In this document: piece by piece, positions 39,718-48,890 of the stretch
How the letters are laid out: every line of letters starts with the position of its first letter
Position numbering within the stretch: the stretch's first letter is position 1
NCBI RefSeq assembly: GCF_014854695.1
Contig: NZ_CP027557.1
Coordinates: 1,550,001-1,614,000, forward strand
Source of the DNA: Rhodococcus rhodochrous
Lineage (GTDB): Bacteria > Actinomycetota > Actinomycetes > Mycobacteriales > Mycobacteriaceae
Direction of reading: 5' to 3'
DNA: 64,000 nt
Program-made: the position numbers and the translations under genes
Notes under the pieces: model-generated
The model's input: the letters and a program-made list of their open reading frames with translations, nothing else
Database searches by the model: none
What the model was told of the DNA's origin: nothing

Positions 39718-41616
39718 ATGTCGACCTACTACCAGCCGCCGAAGTACCCCGCGTCGGAGTTCGAGTCGATGACTCCCGCCGACGAGACGCTGCCCGTCGT
39801 CGTGGTCGGTGCCGGACCGGTGGGCATGGCCGTCGCCCTCGGACTCGCCCAGCGCGGTGTGCCCGTCACCATCCTCGAGGCCGCCGATCAGGTGTCCTTC
39901 GGCTCGCGCGCCATCTGCATCTCCCGCCACAGCCTCGAAGCCGCCGCGCGCCTCGGCTTCGGCGAGGAGCTCGAGAAGATCGTGCTGCCGTGGGTCGGCG
40001 GTCGCAGCTTCTACCGCGACCAGCAGGTCCTGCACTTCCAGATGCCGCAGCGTGACTTCGACGTCCGTCCGCCCATGATCAACGTCTCCCAGTCGGAGTT
40101 CGAACAGATCATGGTCGACACCATCGAGCAGAACCCCCTCATCACCCTGCACTGGCAGGCGCCGATCGCCGGGATCCTGCGCGGCGAGGACGAGGTCACC
40201 CTCGAGGTCGACACCGCCGCCGGCAAGCGCCACCTGCGCGCACGCTGGGTCGTCGCCGCCGACGGTGGCCGCAGCCGCATGCGCGAACTCGCAGGCCTGC
40301 GCCTGCAGGGCACCAGCTACGAGGGTCGCTACGTCATCGCCGACATCCACTGGGAGTCCGATCTCCCCGCGGAGCGCATGGTCTGGTTCGACCCGCCGAG
40401 CAACCCCGGCTCGACGATCATCATGCACAAGCAGCCCGGCAACATCTGGCGCATCGACTACCAGCTCGACCCGTCCGAGGACGCCGAGATCGAGACGCAG
40501 GAGGAGGCGATCCGCGCCCGCATCACCAAGCACCTCGACTGGCTGCAGAACGACCTGCCGTGGACCCTCGAGTGGAAGGGCTTCTACAGTGCCCGCGCAC
40601 TCGCCCTCGACGAGTTCACCCACGACCGTCTCCTCTTCGCCGGAGACGCGGCCCATCTGGTGCCGATCTTCGGTGTGCGCGGACTCAACTCGGGCATGGA
40701 GGACGCCGAGACCCTCGCGTGGCAGCTCGCCGCGGTCGTGAACGGCAACGCCGAGCCCGCCCTGCTGAAGGCGTACTCGTTCGAACGCCACAACGCGTGG
40801 GAGCAGAACGTCGCCAACGCCGGCAAGTCCACGCTCATCATGAGCCCCGGCAGCCACGGCTACCGCACCACGCGCGACGCGATCCTCGCGCTCGCCGTGG
40901 GCCGTCCCGAGTTCGGGCACCTGATCAACCCGCGCCAGTCCAGCGCCACGCACGCACGCCTGTCTCCGCTGACCTGGTCTGTCACCCCCGGCACCGAAGG
41001 TGTGCTCCCGGGTGATCCCGTCGAGGACCGCCGGATCCGCATCGCCGATCGCGAGACGTCGCTGAACGACGCCCGCGGAACCGGATTCGCCGTGCTCGGA
41101 GTCGGTCTCGATGCGGCGGGCTCGGCCGCCCTCGCGAACGCCGCAGCCGGCCTGGCGCAGGCGCTCGCACCCGAGAGTGTCGCGGCCCTGGCCGTCGACA
41201 GCGCAGAGGTGGACGGTGTGACACTCCTCGATGCGCCCGATCTCGTCGAGGCGCTCGGCGCGACGGCCGGCGAGGCCTTCGTGATCCGCCCCGACGGTCT
41301 GCTGCTGTGCCGTGTGCCGGTCGCCGACCTGGACGGTGTCGCGGCGGCCCTGCGCTCCGGTGCCGCTCCGGCCGGCGCGGAACTCCCGGCCCGCCCTGCC
41401 GAGCAGGTCACCGAGGACGATCAGCGGCGTGAGAACGTCTGGCTCGGCCTGTCGACCGCCCTGGATCAGGCCGCCGAGGACGACCGCGAGGGCTTCCTGG
41501 CGCGACTCGCGCTGGTGCTCGGCTCGCAGGTCGACCGCCGGCAGTTCGAGGAGGCCATCGCGGCCGCCGCGGACACCTCGCCGCTGCGCGTGGAGGAACT
41601 CGCCCCGCAGGTCTGA
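39718..41616 (+). CDS. Class A flavin monooxygenase, 3-hydroxyphenylpropionate-hydroxylase-like, with C-terminal extension
   Basis: 632 residues. FAD motifs: GAGPVG at 31-36, the DG motif WVVAADGGRSRM at about 177-188, and the GD motif LLFAGDAAHLVPIFGVRGLNSGMEDAETL from about 305. This group hydroxylates phenolic acids ortho to the OH, using NAD(P)H and oxygen. MhpA-like enzymes end near residue 550; here a thioredoxin-like part (430-550) is followed by about 75 residues (VWLGLSTALDQAAEDDREGF and on) that resemble the small DUF2783 proteins often encoded beside such hydroxylases, so this looks like a fusion. It is coupled to the MHS transporter by a 2-bp gap. Confidence 0.85.
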   Translation: MSTYYQPPKYPASEFESMTPADETLPVVVVGAGPVGMAVALGLAQRGVPVTILEAADQVSFGSRAICISRHSLEAAARLGFGEELEKIVLPWVGGRSFYRDQQVLHFQMPQRDFDVRPPMINVSQSEFEQIMVDTIEQNPLITLHWQAPIAGILRGEDEVTLEVDTAAGKRHLRARWVVAADGGRSRMRELAGLRLQGTSYEGRYVIADIHWESDLPAERMVWFDPPSNPGSTIIMHKQPGNIWRIDYQLDPSEDAEIETQEEAIRARITKHLDWLQNDLPWTLEWKGFYSARALALDEFTHDRLLFAGDAAHLVPIFGVRGLNSGMEDAETLAWQLAAVVNGNAEPALLKAYSFERHNAWEQNVANAGKSTLIMSPGSHGYRTTRDAILALAVGRPEFGHLINPRQSSATHARLSPLTWSVTPGTEGVLPGDPVEDRRIRIADRETSLNDARGTGFAVLGVGLDAAGSAALANAAAGLAQALAPESVAALAVDSAEVDGVTLLDAPDLVEALGATAGEAFVIRPDGLLLCRVPVADLDGVAAALRSGAAPAGAELPARPAEQVTEDDQRRENVWLGLSTALDQAAEDDREGFLARLALVLGSQVDRRQFEEAIAAAADTSPLRVEELAPQV

Positions 41617-41635
41617 GCGATGACATCGCTCGAGT

Positions 41636-41672
41636 GTCCGTCCCCGGTTGCCCCCTGCAACCGGGGGCGGAC
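41636..41672. terminator. Hairpin terminator after the monooxygenase
   Basis: A 16-bp stem with one mismatch (GTCCGTCCCCGGTTGC with its partner) and a 5-nt loop. A smaller hairpin, GAGCGAT-GAC-ATCGCTC, precedes it. It separates two convergent genes. Confidence 0.75.
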
Positions 41673-41686
41673 TGCTGTGTAAGGGA

Positions 41687-42346
41687 TTACCGCAGCGCGT
41701 CGAGTGCCTCGTCGATCGGAACGTCGCCGTTGTTGAACTCGATCGTGCGTCCCACCGTCTCCGGTCGCTCGAGCACGGCTGCGGCGACGGCCGCGACGTC
41801 GGCGCGCGAGACCTGTCCCTTGTCGCTCGCCCCGTGCCCCTCGATCTCGATGCGGCCGGTGGGCGGGTCGAGGGTCAGCGCGCTCGGACCGAGGATCGTC
41901 CAGTCGAGGTCGGTACCCCGCAGATGGGCGTCCGCAGCCGACTTGGCCTCGGCATAGGCGTAGAAACTGTTGTCCTCGGGGACACCGTGGTCGGGGCGGG
42001 CCCCGAAGTACGACACCATCACGTACCGGCGGACCCCGGCCTCCTGCGCGGCGGTCATCGAGGCGATCGCCGCGTCGCGGTCCACCGCATAGGTGCGTTC
42101 GGGATTCCCTCCGCCTGCGCCTGCGGACCAGACCACCGCGTCGTGGCCGCGCAGCAGCTCGGTGATCTCGGCGATGTCCATCTTCTCGACGTCGGCGACG
42201 ACGGGCGTGCCACCGGCAGCGCGTACATCGTCGGCGTGATCGGGATTGCGGATGAACGCACTGGTCTCGTGACCGGCATCGGCCAGCAGCCGCTCGAGAT
42301 GCAACGCGACCTTGCCGTGTCCTCCGAAGAGTGCGATTCGTGCCAT
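41687..42346 (-). CDS. NAD(P)-binding atypical SDR (NmrA/YwnB-like)
   Basis: 219 residues. The cofactor motif is ALFGGHGKVALHL at the N-terminus (GxxGxxG with a shifted glycine), followed by WSAGAGGGN and VSYFGARPD, typical of atypical SDRs that reduce or sense NADPH. The YAEAK motif (about residue 134) could supply Tyr and Lys. Start ATG 42346 follows CAGGAGGT perfectly. It lies alone between the monooxygenase and lhgO genes. Substrate unknown; a regulatory NAD(P)H-sensing role is possible. Confidence 0.8.
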   Translation of the reverse strand: MARIALFGGHGKVALHLERLLADAGHETSAFIRNPDHADDVRAAGGTPVVADVEKMDIAEITELLRGHDAVVWSAGAGGGNPERTYAVDRDAAIASMTAAQEAGVRRYVMVSYFGARPDHGVPEDNSFYAYAEAKSAADAHLRGTDLDWTILGPSALTLDPPTGRIEIEGHGASDKGQVSRADVAAVAAAVLERPETVGRTIEFNNGDVPIDEALDALR

Positions 42347-42433
42347 GGAGACCTCCTGACGATGAAGTGGTTCCCGTGCAGCATGCCCGGAACCGGTCAC
42401 CGCGAACCGTGACGTCCGCTGCCGGATGCCCGA

Positions 42434-43636
42434 TCAGGCGATGCGTTCGAATGCACGGTCGACGAGATACTCCGCGATCGCCATCGACGAGGTGGCGCCG
42501 GGCGACGGGGCATTGCGCAGGTGCACGACCCGTCCGTGCCCGGTCACGACGAAGTCGTCCTCGAGGCCTCCGTCGGAGTTCATCGCCTGAGCGCGGATGC
42601 CACGCGGACCCGGCCGCACGTCGTCGACGGTCAGTCCGGGCATGTACGCGGCCGCATCGGCGACGAACCGCCGAGTACTGGTCGCCGTGCGCAGTTCCCG
42701 ACCCGCTGCGGGCAGGTTGTTCGCGGCGAACCGCCAGAAACCGGGCCAGGCGACGGCATCGCGCAGATCCCGCCACGATCCGCGCCCGCCGCGATAGGCC
42801 TCGCGGCCGGGGGAGAGGAAGGCGTTGGGTCCCACCATCACCTCACCGTCGATCCGCCGGGTGAGATGCACCCCGAGGAACGGATAGCGGGGGTCGGGCA
42901 CCGGATAGATCAATCCGCGCACCTTTGCCGCCGCGTCGGGTTCGAGCAGCAGATAGTCGCCGAGGAACGGGACGATCCGCGGGTCGCGGGTGTCGCCCGA
43001 GGTGTGGGCGAGGCGGTCGGACTGCAGTCCCGCGCACGTGATCACCAGGTCGAAGGCAAGTTGGTCGCCCGGGATGTCGACGACGACCTGCTCGCCCGCC
43101 TCACGGATCGCCGTCACGGCGGTACCGGTCCGCACCGTGCCGCCCGCGGCGACGACGTCGTCCGCGAGCGCGCGTGTGACGGCGACGAAGTCGATGATCG
43201 CCGTGTGCGGGGAATGAAGGGCTGCGATCCCGACGGCGTGCGGCTCGATCGCGGTAATCTCGTCGGCGCCGAGACGCCTGATGCCGGGGACCCCGTTCGC
43301 CGTGGCCCGCGAGAAGATCGCGTCGAGGCGGCCGAGTTCCGACTGGTCGAGGGCGACGACGACCTTGCCGCACTCGTCGTAGGGCAGGCCCTTGTCCGTG
43401 GTGAACGTCTGCAACAACTCCACCCCGCGCCTGCACAACCGGGCTTTGAGACTTCCGGGCGTGTAGTAGAGGCCGGCGTGGACGACGCCACTGTTGTGCC
43501 CCGTCTGGTGAGCGGCGAGCCGGTCTTCCTTCTCGAACAGCGTGACGTCGGCGTCCGTGAGGGCGAGTTGCCGGGCGGTCGCGGCACCGATGATGCCCCC
43601 ACCGACCACCGCGACGCGAAGGCTGCGAATACTCAA
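42434..43636 (-). CDS. lhgO: L-2-hydroxyglutarate oxidase/dehydrogenase
   Basis: 400 residues of the DAO family. FAD site: VAVVGGGIIGAATARQLA. The signature HQTGHNSGVVHAGLYYTPGSLKARLC is diagnostic of L-2-hydroxyglutarate oxidases. Further on FLGDYLLL and FLGVHLTRRIDGEVMVGPNA agree. It oxidises L-2-hydroxyglutarate to 2-oxoglutarate and feeds electrons to the quinone pool. The start is TTG 43636, with GGGAGC 8 bp upstream; no ATG or GTG fits. It is divergent from the secreted protein at 43858. Confidence 0.9.
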   Translation of the reverse strand: MSIRSLRVAVVGGGIIGAATARQLALTDADVTLFEKEDRLAAHQTGHNSGVVHAGLYYTPGSLKARLCRRGVELLQTFTTDKGLPYDECGKVVVALDQSELGRLDAIFSRATANGVPGIRRLGADEITAIEPHAVGIAALHSPHTAIIDFVAVTRALADDVVAAGGTVRTGTAVTAIREAGEQVVVDIPGDQLAFDLVITCAGLQSDRLAHTSGDTRDPRIVPFLGDYLLLEPDAAAKVRGLIYPVPDPRYPFLGVHLTRRIDGEVMVGPNAFLSPGREAYRGGRGSWRDLRDAVAWPGFWRFAANNLPAAGRELRTATSTRRFVADAAAYMPGLTVDDVRPGPRGIRAQAMNSDGGLEDDFVVTGHGRVVHLRNAPSPGATSSMAIAEYLVDRAFERIA

Positions 43637-43698
43637 GGGCCGCTCCCTGTTCTCCGCGGATCGTGACGTCCGTCCGCAGTCCGGCGAGTATATGTCGC

Positions 43699-43748
43699 GA
43701 CCCTGTGAGGACAGGGTCGTTCCGGGACGACAGGGTTGTTCCGAGACG
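43699..43748. promoter_or_regulatory. Dyad plus 19-bp direct repeats in a divergent promoter region
   Basis: GACCCTG-N6-CAGGGTC (43699-43718) is a perfect 7+7 dyad. From 43711, ACAGGGT(C/T)GTTCCG(G/A)GACG is repeated back to back (43711-43729, 43730-43748). It lies 60-110 bp from both starts of a divergent pair, so a regulator site is plausible. Confidence 0.4.
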
Positions 43749-43857
43749 GTCGGCGAAATCCCCCGAGTGAGGGATGGCCGGGGTCACGAACACCGGTCGA
43801 GACTGGATCCACGGAATGGAGAGGTTCACCGAGAACCCTCGTCGATCGGATATCACC

Positions 43858-44658
43858 ATGAAGAAACATCGATCATCTCGTTCCATCGCAGTGCTCCTCG
43901 CCTCTTGTATTGCCGTGGCGGTCGGTGGTGTGGCATCGGCAGTGCCCACACCTGCCCACCTGCATTTCGGTCAGGCCGTGAGCGTCGGTGACGGAACTGC
44001 GCGTGCGTATGCGACCGTGGATGCGGACGGCGCCCCGACCGCCGTCGGTATCCGATTCTCGCCGGCGGCCCTCGACGGACTGCCCGATGCCGACGGGATG
44101 TACATGCTGCACCTGCCCGTTCAGGCATCCGACACTGTGTTCGACCACGTCATGCTGAACTGGAATCCGCGTGGGCACGACCCGACCGTGCTGTTCGGGA
44201 AACCCCATTTCGACGTGCACTTCTACATGACCGACATGGCGGCGATCGAGGCAATCGACCCGGCCGCACCGGATTACGCCGCTCGCGCCGAACGACTCCC
44301 GGACCCGAAGTACATGCCCGGCGACTACGTGACTCCGCCGGGGATGCTCGCGTCGCAACTCGCGGTGCCGTTCATGGGTGTGCACTGGCTCGACATCACG
44401 GAGGGAATGGTTCCCGGTGTCTACGACTTCACCGAGACGTTCGTCAACGGCTCGTGGGACGGCGACTACACCTTCATGGAACCGATGATCACGCGGGAGT
44501 GGCTGCTGACCCGTCCGACGATCCGCGAACAGATCAAGTTGCCGGCCGCCTATCAGCACTCGGCCTGGTATCCCACCGTCTACAGCGTCGGATTCGACGA
44601 GCAGGCGCAGGAATACGACATCGCACTCGGTGGGATGGTTCCGCGGCAGGCGTCCTGA
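43858..44658 (+). CDS. Secreted TTHB210-like (DUF5602) protein
   Basis: 266 residues. A Sec signal peptide MKKHRSSRSIAVLLASCIAVAV.. is cut after ASA near residue 31. The mature part has MLHLPVQ, HVMLNWNPRGH, and FGKPHFDVHFYMTD, where the H-F-D-x-H-F-Y motif is characteristic of the TTHB210-like domain. It ends with ITREWLLT and YSVGFDEQAQEYDIALGGM. Function is not established; the His-rich motif hints at metal binding. ATG 43858 is preferred because it opens the signal peptide; the upstream frame is not coding-like. Confidence 0.78.
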   Translation: MKKHRSSRSIAVLLASCIAVAVGGVASAVPTPAHLHFGQAVSVGDGTARAYATVDADGAPTAVGIRFSPAALDGLPDADGMYMLHLPVQASDTVFDHVMLNWNPRGHDPTVLFGKPHFDVHFYMTDMAAIEAIDPAAPDYAARAERLPDPKYMPGDYVTPPGMLASQLAVPFMGVHWLDITEGMVPGVYDFTETFVNGSWDGDYTFMEPMITREWLLTRPTIREQIKLPAAYQHSAWYPTVYSVGFDEQAQEYDIALGGMVPRQAS

Positions 44659-44733
44659 CCGGGAAATCTACGAAAACTGTTGCAGGGCATCGGGAAAAGT
44701 TTACTGCGACACCGATCCGAACGGAGGAAAGTC

Positions 44734-45189
44734 ATGCCCGCAACCGAGGAATCCGTCGTCATCGACAAGCCGGTCGACGAAGTCTTCGCTTTCTTCGCCG
44801 ACCCGGAGAACGCCCCGGTGTACATGACGAACGTGATGGACTACGAGCTGGTCTCGGGCGAGGGCGGCAAGGAGGGATCGCTCGCGCGTGCCACCGTCAA
44901 GGTTGCCGGGCGGCGAATCGAACTCACCGAGGAACTGGCCCGCGTCGAGCCCGGCAGAGCCCAGCACCGCCGCAGTGTGAAGAGCCCAATCCGGTACGAG
45001 ACCGTCTATCGCTTCGAGCCGGTGGAGACGGGAACCCGCGTCACCTTCCACCAGGACACCGAGGACGTCGGGAGCTTCTTCGGCAAGTTCACCCAGCCGG
45101 TCGTGGAGAAGCTGTACGCGCGTGATGTGCGGAACAACCTCGAACACGCGAAACAGCTTCTGGAGGAGGGAGATGCGGTCGAAGGGTGA
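44734..45189 (+). CDS. SRPBCC-family (START-like) protein
   Basis: 151 residues, polyketide-cyclase/START helix-grip fold: SVVIDKPVDEVFAFFADPENAPVYM at the N-terminus, TRVTFHQDTEDVGSFFGKFTQPVVEKLYARDVRNNLEHAKQLLE as the long C-terminal helix. Such proteins bind a hydrophobic ligand in a deep pocket. The start ATG 44734 follows GGAGGAAAG. It lies 75 bp after the secreted protein gene and may share its transcript. A hairpin follows the stop. Ligand unknown. Confidence 0.82.
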   Translation: MPATEESVVIDKPVDEVFAFFADPENAPVYMTNVMDYELVSGEGGKEGSLARATVKVAGRRIELTEELARVEPGRAQHRRSVKSPIRYETVYRFEPVETGTRVTFHQDTEDVGSFFGKFTQPVVEKLYARDVRNNLEHAKQLLEEGDAVEG

Positions 45190-45191
45190 TG

Positions 45192-45230
45192 CGAAGGATC
45201 GACCGGCACTCACAGGGTGCCGGTCCTTCG
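45192..45230. terminator. Bidirectional hairpin terminator
   Basis: CGAAGG and ACCGGCAC pair with GTGCCGGT and CCTTCG around a 7-nt loop, with a small bulge. Lies between the convergent SRPBCC and glycosyltransferase genes. Confidence 0.65.
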
Positions 45231-45238
45231 TGTGTCCG

Positions 45239-46342
45239 TCAGTGGTCGACGAGCGTCAGCACCCGGTCGGCCGCAGCCGACGCACCGTCGACGGTTCGGA
45301 GACGGGCGCCGAGTTCTGCTGCCGCCGTGCGATAACCGTCGTCGGTCAGCAGACTCTCCAGAGCTGCGCGTATCTGCTCGGGCGAAGCGGTCTTCCGGAG
45401 ACGGATGCCCGCACCCGCCTTCGCGACCTCGCGGCCGATGATCGCCTGATCCGTGACCGCCGACATGGGCATGATCAGTATCGGAAGTCCGTGTGCGAGA
45501 GCCCGGAAAGCGGTCGCGTGCCCGCCGTGCCCGACGACCGCCGAGCAGGTCGGCATCAGTTCGTGGTGCGGAACGTATCGGTGGACGGTCGCATTGGGTG
45601 GTACGCGCAACCCGGCGGGGTCGATCGCCGGCCCGGTCGTGACGACGAACTCCGCGTCCATCTCCGCCGCGGCGTCGACGATGTTCTGGTAGGTGCGGCG
45701 CTGACCCGGGAAGCCGGCGGTGCTCAGACTGACCAGCACGCGCGGCGGTGTTCGTCCGACCGCGGCAGCCGTCGCGTCGTGGATCGCACCGGTCCAGGTC
45801 GGCGAGCCGTCCGTGCGCCGGCGCGCGGCCGGGTCGAGTACTGGGTCCGAGCACACGAGTTGCATGTCGGCCTGTTCCCACAGTCGCTTCGGACCCAGAC
45901 CGCGTAGTCGCGAACCGATCCCGAACGGTCCGTGCCGGAAGGCGCCGTCGAACGCGGCGAAGAAGGAATGGAACAGCACCACGTGCGGCACCCCGGTGCG
46001 TGCCGCAGCGTCCTGGGCGTTGAACAGCATGCAATCGACGATCACCAGATCGGTCGGCTCCCTCGTGATCTCGTCCTCCACATCCCGCGCGAGGGCGGGG
46101 TCGGTCATCATGGCGTAGGCCATGGTCAGCACTTTCGGGGTGCTCAGTTCTACGTGCGGGGTCCAGGTCGGCGAGTGCCGGTAGCCGCAGAAGACGAAGC
46201 CGGCATCCTCCGCGACCTTCCGTTGCGATTCGTGACCGAGAACCCGAACGTGATGTCCGCGGCGGTGCAACTCGCATCCGAGCGCTGCTTCGGGCGGGTA
46301 GTTCCCGCCGCCCTCCAGGGTCACGATCAGGATGCGTGCCAC
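45239..46342 (-). CDS. GT-B glycosyltransferase (GT1, UGT-like)
   Basis: 367 residues. It starts MARILIVTLEGGGNYPPEAALGCELHRRGHHV, an acceptor domain, and has the nucleotide-sugar site VVGHGGHATAFRALAHGLPILIMPMSAVTDQ in the C-terminal half (HGGH where plant enzymes have HCGW). It probably glycosylates a small hydrophobic acceptor (natural product, phenol or lipid). GTG 46342 lies 3 bp after the LuxR stop, so the two are co-transcribed and the regulator gene comes first. Confidence 0.85.
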   Translation of the reverse strand: MARILIVTLEGGGNYPPEAALGCELHRRGHHVRVLGHESQRKVAEDAGFVFCGYRHSPTWTPHVELSTPKVLTMAYAMMTDPALARDVEDEITREPTDLVIVDCMLFNAQDAAARTGVPHVVLFHSFFAAFDGAFRHGPFGIGSRLRGLGPKRLWEQADMQLVCSDPVLDPAARRRTDGSPTWTGAIHDATAAAVGRTPPRVLVSLSTAGFPGQRRTYQNIVDAAAEMDAEFVVTTGPAIDPAGLRVPPNATVHRYVPHHELMPTCSAVVGHGGHATAFRALAHGLPILIMPMSAVTDQAIIGREVAKAGAGIRLRKTASPEQIRAALESLLTDDGYRTAAAELGARLRTVDGASAAADRVLTLVDH

Positions 46343-46345
46343 GGT

Positions 46346-47503
46346 TCACCTCTTCCGATGTGCACCGACCGGGACGTTCGTCGGCGCCGGCTTCTCGACG
46401 AACCACCCGTCCGGCCCGATCTCCGTACCGACCCGGGGGAGGCAGTGCGTGAAGAACAGTCGTGCGACGAGTTCCTGGCGACTGTTCACACCCGTCTTCG
46501 CATAGATGCTCTTCAAGTGGTCCTGTGCGGTGTACGGACTGATGAACAGTCCACGTGCGATCTCGGTGCGTGTCTCGCCCGCGAGAACGCGGGCGAGGAC
46601 ATCGGTCTCCCGTTCGGTGAGACCGTGAAGGGCAGCGGTCAGAGCCACGAGCTGACCGGGCTGCGCCGGTTCGATCGCGACGACGATCCGGGCCGATTCT
46701 CCTCGGCCGTCGAGCAACCCGGCCCGCAGGACGAGCCACTGACCGTCCTCCGTACGGGCACGGACGACGCGCGCGGCAGCCCCCTCGTAGCGGAAGCGGA
46801 CGGCGACGACCACCGCAGGGAGCATGAAGGAACCTTCGGCACCGAGTCGCTCCAGATACTCCACCGCCTGGGGAGTGGCCGATTCGATCTCGTTGTCCGC
46901 GCCCACGACCACGACTGCGGGACCGGAACCGCCGGGCGATGCGTCCGCCGCGAGTCGAGGGGATTCGCGGAGCAACGACAACCGCAGTCCGTCGCTGATC
47001 TCGCCCACGCATCCCGCGAGTGCCGCCACGTCGTCGGCGTCGAAGCGTCGGCCGGGGCCGCGCATGAGAGTGCCGCCGCCCCAGACGCGCCCGTCACGGC
47101 CTCGGAAGACGAGGCGCACCTCGTCGTCCATCCCCTGTGGTTCGAGGATCTCGCTGTAGGGCAGGGAATCGCGGATGTCGCAGTCGATCGCCTCGCGGAT
47201 CGTCTGGACACCGGTGCGCGTCCGGGCGAGCTTGCGGTAGGTGTTCGCGAAGCGCGACGTGCCGTACTCGATGTGCGCCACCGTCTCCGCGGCACGTCCG
47301 GCCGGGGCGTCGGCGTCGAGCATGGTCACGGACGTGAACAATATGCTCGCCGGATCGACGAGAGCGATACATCCGATGTCGTAGCGGATGCGCCGCCGGA
47401 TCGTGTCGAGGACGGCGTGCCGGAACTCGACCGGGTCGGCGGTTCCGAGTGCGATGTCCCGAACCTCGCTGCGGAGCGCCGACGCCTGCCGTGACGCGGT
47501 CAT
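46346..47503 (-). CDS. LuxR-type transcriptional regulator with GAF-like sensor part
   Basis: 385 residues. The C-terminal HTH is LTERETDVLARVLAGETRTEIARGLFISPYTAQDHLKSIYAKTG (about 298-341). The first 170 residues look like a GAF-type sensor (DIGCIALVDPASILFTSVTML), then a PAS-like middle part (VVGADNEIESATPQAVEYLERLG). No receiver Asp is seen, so a ligand rather than phosphorylation is the likely signal. It is followed at once by a glycosyltransferase, its probable target. Start ATG 47503 lacks a strong ribosome site. Confidence 0.85.
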   Translation of the reverse strand: MTASRQASALRSEVRDIALGTADPVEFRHAVLDTIRRRIRYDIGCIALVDPASILFTSVTMLDADAPAGRAAETVAHIEYGTSRFANTYRKLARTRTGVQTIREAIDCDIRDSLPYSEILEPQGMDDEVRLVFRGRDGRVWGGGTLMRGPGRRFDADDVAALAGCVGEISDGLRLSLLRESPRLAADASPGGSGPAVVVVGADNEIESATPQAVEYLERLGAEGSFMLPAVVVAVRFRYEGAAARVVRARTEDGQWLVLRAGLLDGRGESARIVVAIEPAQPGQLVALTAALHGLTERETDVLARVLAGETRTEIARGLFISPYTAQDHLKSIYAKTGVNSRQELVARLFFTHCLPRVGTEIGPDGWFVEKPAPTNVPVGAHRKR

Positions 47504-47573
47504 GCTCCCAGTATGTGCTGGTCACAATCGATTCGGCACCCTTCGGCGCGGGACGAACGACGCATATGCGGCG

Positions 47574-47609
47574 AATGCCGTCCCCGATCGGTGGATCGGG
47601 GACGGCATT
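47574..47609. terminator. Hairpin terminator after genH
   Basis: A perfect 16-bp stem, AATGCCGTCCCCGATC and its complement, with a GGTG loop, 42 bp beyond the genH stop on the minus strand. Confidence 0.75.
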
Positions 47610-47651
47610 GTCCGGAACGGGACGAATTCCTCTGCGGCGCTGTGTGAGTGC

Positions 47652-48848
47652 TCAGCGGTTGCGATCGGAGCTGTAGCCCCAGAGCCAGTCCGTGTACTTG
47701 TAGCTCGAGGTGTCGCGGGTGCGGAACAGTTCGTTGCGGGCCTCGCGGCCGGCACCGTCGAGGTGCCACAGGTCGCCCCACATGCGTCCCGTGGTGAGGA
47801 TGCGGTTGCAGCGCGGTGCGCGTTCGGCGTTGACGTCCCTCAGGATCTTCGGCCAGTTCGCGCTGTCGCCCTGCAGGTCCTCGGCGGCGTAGTCTGCGAA
47901 GCACTTCGCATCCTCGAGGGCCATCACGGCCCCGGAGGCGAGGTACTGCAGCGGCGGGTGCGCGGCGTCGCCGAGCAGGATCATGCGGCCGTCGACCCAG
48001 TTGTCGATGGGGTCGCGGTCGAACATCGGCCACCAGCGGTCGGTCCACAGGTACTTCAGTGCGGCCTGCACGCTCTCGTGGCAGTGGTCGTAGGCGTGCG
48101 CGAGTTCGTCGGGGCTGCCCCAAATTTCCTCACCGCGGAGGAAGGCGGGGGACTGGAAGACCGCCACCTGGTTGAGCATCTCGCCCTGGCGCAGCGGGTA
48201 CTGGATGAAGTGGCAGCGCGGGCCGATGTAGCCCACGACATCCTCGATCTCCTCCTCGAGCGGAACCTCGTTCATCGGGAAGGTGCCGCGGAAGGCGACG
48301 TAACCCGAGCCGACGGGCTTGTCGTCGGACAACTTGGGGCGCAGGTGCGAGTGCAGGCCGTCCATGCCGAGAGCGACGTCGCCGACGTGCTCCTCACCGT
48401 TCTCCAGCACGACCCGCACGGTGTCGCCCTCGGTGACCACGTCGGTCACCGTCGAGTTCGTCCGCAGATCCGCACCGGCCTCGCGGGCCGCCTCGACGAG
48501 CACCGAGTGCAGATCCGAACGGTGCACCACGAAGTACACGCCGCCGTAGTGCTGCTGGTAGTCGTGTCCGAGATCGACCTTCGTGAGGATCTCCGCGGTC
48601 ACGGCATCACGGAAGACGAGGTTCTTGGGCAGCACGCCCTTCGCGATGACTTCGTCGTAGACACCGAGCGACTGCAGGATGCGCGAACCGTGCGGGCCGA
48701 TCTGAAGGCCCGCGCCCACCTCGCCGAACTCGGGAGCACGCTCGAACAACGTGACCTGAGCACCCTTCTGCGCGAGGGCGAGGGCATTGGCGACACCGCC
48801 GATGCCGCCACCGGCAATGAGAACTCGTGCGTCCTTCAGATCGGACAT
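47652..48848 (-). CDS. genH: 3-hydroxybenzoate 6-hydroxylase
   Basis: 398 residues, class A flavoprotein that turns 3-hydroxybenzoate into gentisate with NADH and oxygen. FAD site [13 protein letters not shown] at 11-23; DG motif [15 protein letters not shown] motif [27 protein letters not shown]; the C-terminal [22 protein letters not shown] matches, from memory, the R. jostii RHA1 enzyme. FIQYPLR and the QYLASGA stretch line the substrate site. Start ATG 48848 follows GAAGGAG. It is downstream of and co-oriented with the transporter genK (76-bp gap), and ends in a hairpin. Confidence 0.95.
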   Translation of the reverse strand: MSDLKDARVLIAGGGIGGVANALALAQKGAQVTLFERAPEFGEVGAGLQIGPHGSRILQSLGVYDEVIAKGVLPKNLVFRDAVTAEILTKVDLGHDYQQHYGGVYFVVHRSDLHSVLVEAAREAGADLRTNSTVTDVVTEGDTVRVVLENGEEHVGDVALGMDGLHSHLRPKLSDDKPVGSGYVAFRGTFPMNEVPLEEEIEDVVGYIGPRCHFIQYPLRQGEMLNQVAVFQSPAFLRGEEIWGSPDELAHAYDHCHESVQAALKYLWTDRWWPMFDRDPIDNWVDGRMILLGDAAHPPLQYLASGAVMALEDAKCFADYAAEDLQGDSANWPKILRDVNAERAPRCNRILTTGRMWGDLWHLDGAGREARNELFRTRDTSSYKYTDWLWGYSSDRNR

Positions 48849-48890
48849 GACACTCCTTCGTATCGTGTGAAGCAGAGGGGAAGGTCGGGC

